From NCBI RefSeq assembly GCF_030010625.1, contig NZ_JASCXN010000004.1, positions 248,001-312,000 on the forward strand: a stretch of 64,000 bases of DNA, given 5' to 3'. Below the pieces are notes generated by a model that searched no databases, was not told the DNA's origin, and worked only from the letters and a program-made list of their open reading frames with translations. Source of the stretch: Streptomyces sp. CC208A (GTDB lineage: Bacteria > Actinomycetota > Actinomycetes > Streptomycetales > Streptomycetaceae). The position numbers and the translations under genes are program-made. Shown here piece after piece: positions 63,855 through 64,000 of the stretch. Position 1 is the first letter of the stretch. Each line of letters begins with the position of its first letter.

Positions 63855-64000
63855 TCAGACGCCCGCGTAGGAGTGCAGGCTGTTGACGAAGATGTTCACA
63901 CCGTAGTAGTTGAAGAGGAAACAGGCGAAGGCGACGAGCGCGATGTACGCGGCCTTGCGGCCCTTCCAGCCGGCCGTGGCCCGGGCGTGCAGGTAGGCGG
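63855..64000 (-). CDS. ccsB: Cytochrome c biogenesis protein CcsB, C-terminal end (runs off right edge)
   Basis: The last 48 codons read leftward from the window edge: AYLHARATAGWKGRKAAYIA, then VAFACFLFNYYGVNIFVNSL and HSYAGV before the stop. This transmembrane helix with the conserved FNYxGVN and HSY(AG) is the end of CcsB/ResC, the haem-delivery subunit of system-II cytochrome c maturation. The rest lies outside the window. Confidence 0.8.
   Translation of the reverse strand, partial: AYLHARATAGWKGRKAAYIALVAFACFLFNYYGVNIFVNSLHSYAGV

Overview
The window is very GC-rich, densely packed actinobacterial DNA. Gene content points to Streptomyces: an AfsR-type SARP regulator followed by an AfsS-like small protein, an AfsK-like kinase with a PQQ propeller, XRE/DUF397 loci, futalosine-pathway menaquinone genes, LLM/F420-type oxidoreductases and CcsB. 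It reads as a chromosomal core segment with small accessory patches. I saw no rRNA, tRNA, CRISPR array, integrase, transposase or complete biosynthetic cluster. Gene, domain and DUF names are recognised from the translated sequence; no database search was run.

Layout. 0-9.7 kb: a truncated amino-acid permease, then three leftward catabolic units (aldehyde dehydrogenase, D-aminoacylase-like amidohydrolase and LLM oxidoreductase; SDR plus F420-type LLM oxidoreductase; ACMSD-like amidohydrolase) around an unrelated membrane protein. 9.8-13.5 kb: afsR-afsS. 13.6-18.8 kb: accessory patch with an HTH/zinc-ribbon protein, a PhzF-like enzyme flanked by a duplicated gene end, a DUF6879 fusion, an XRE regulator and a toxin-antitoxin-like pair with a frameshifted toxin. 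18.8-23.2 kb: two-component system and membrane proteins. 23.3-27.3 kb: FadD3-like ligase divergent from a thiolase-like/DUF35/crotonase operon. 27.4-32.5 kb: small membrane and secreted proteins, the AfsK-like kinase and a VOC protein. 32.8-39.1 kb: TetR regulator, deazaflavin enzyme, acyl-CoA dehydrogenase, second thiolase-like protein, PNPOx-like enzyme and long-chain acyl-CoA ligase. 39.3-41.5 kb: DAACS symporter behind a Cys-rich leader peptide, and a VOC protein. 41.5-43.8 kb: XRE plus duplicated DUF397 genes. 44-48 kb: DUF4229, DUF6223, NDH-2-like, GNAT and secreted PLD-like genes. 48-53 kb: mqnE, a Lrp regulator, and UbiX-, UbiA- and UbiD-type menaquinone genes. 53-58.4 kb: PLDc_N protein, LysR, EamA, a DUF6247/RelE-like pair and two GntR-type proteins. 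58.4-64 kb: FMN reductase, deaminase, ATPase plus tethered binding protein, SRPBCC protein and the end of ccsB.

The main pattern is an inverted repeat, CTGACG-N3-CGTCAG. It occurs perfectly or with one changed arm base nine times, all in the five control regions of the acyl-CoA/steroid-like catabolic genes between 5 and 35.3 kb, usually 5-35 bp from a start codon. A weaker copy overlaps the start codon of the TetR gene at 32828. I infer one repressor co-regulating scattered catabolic operons, with that TetR protein as the best local candidate. Other notable items are the Cys-rich leader peptide upstream of the symporter, a distinct CCTTAC/GTAAGG operator upstream of the long-chain ligase, an 11-bp direct-repeat promoter upstream of afsS, a coupled 23-codon ORF among the menaquinone genes, and an ATPase/tethered-receptor pair.
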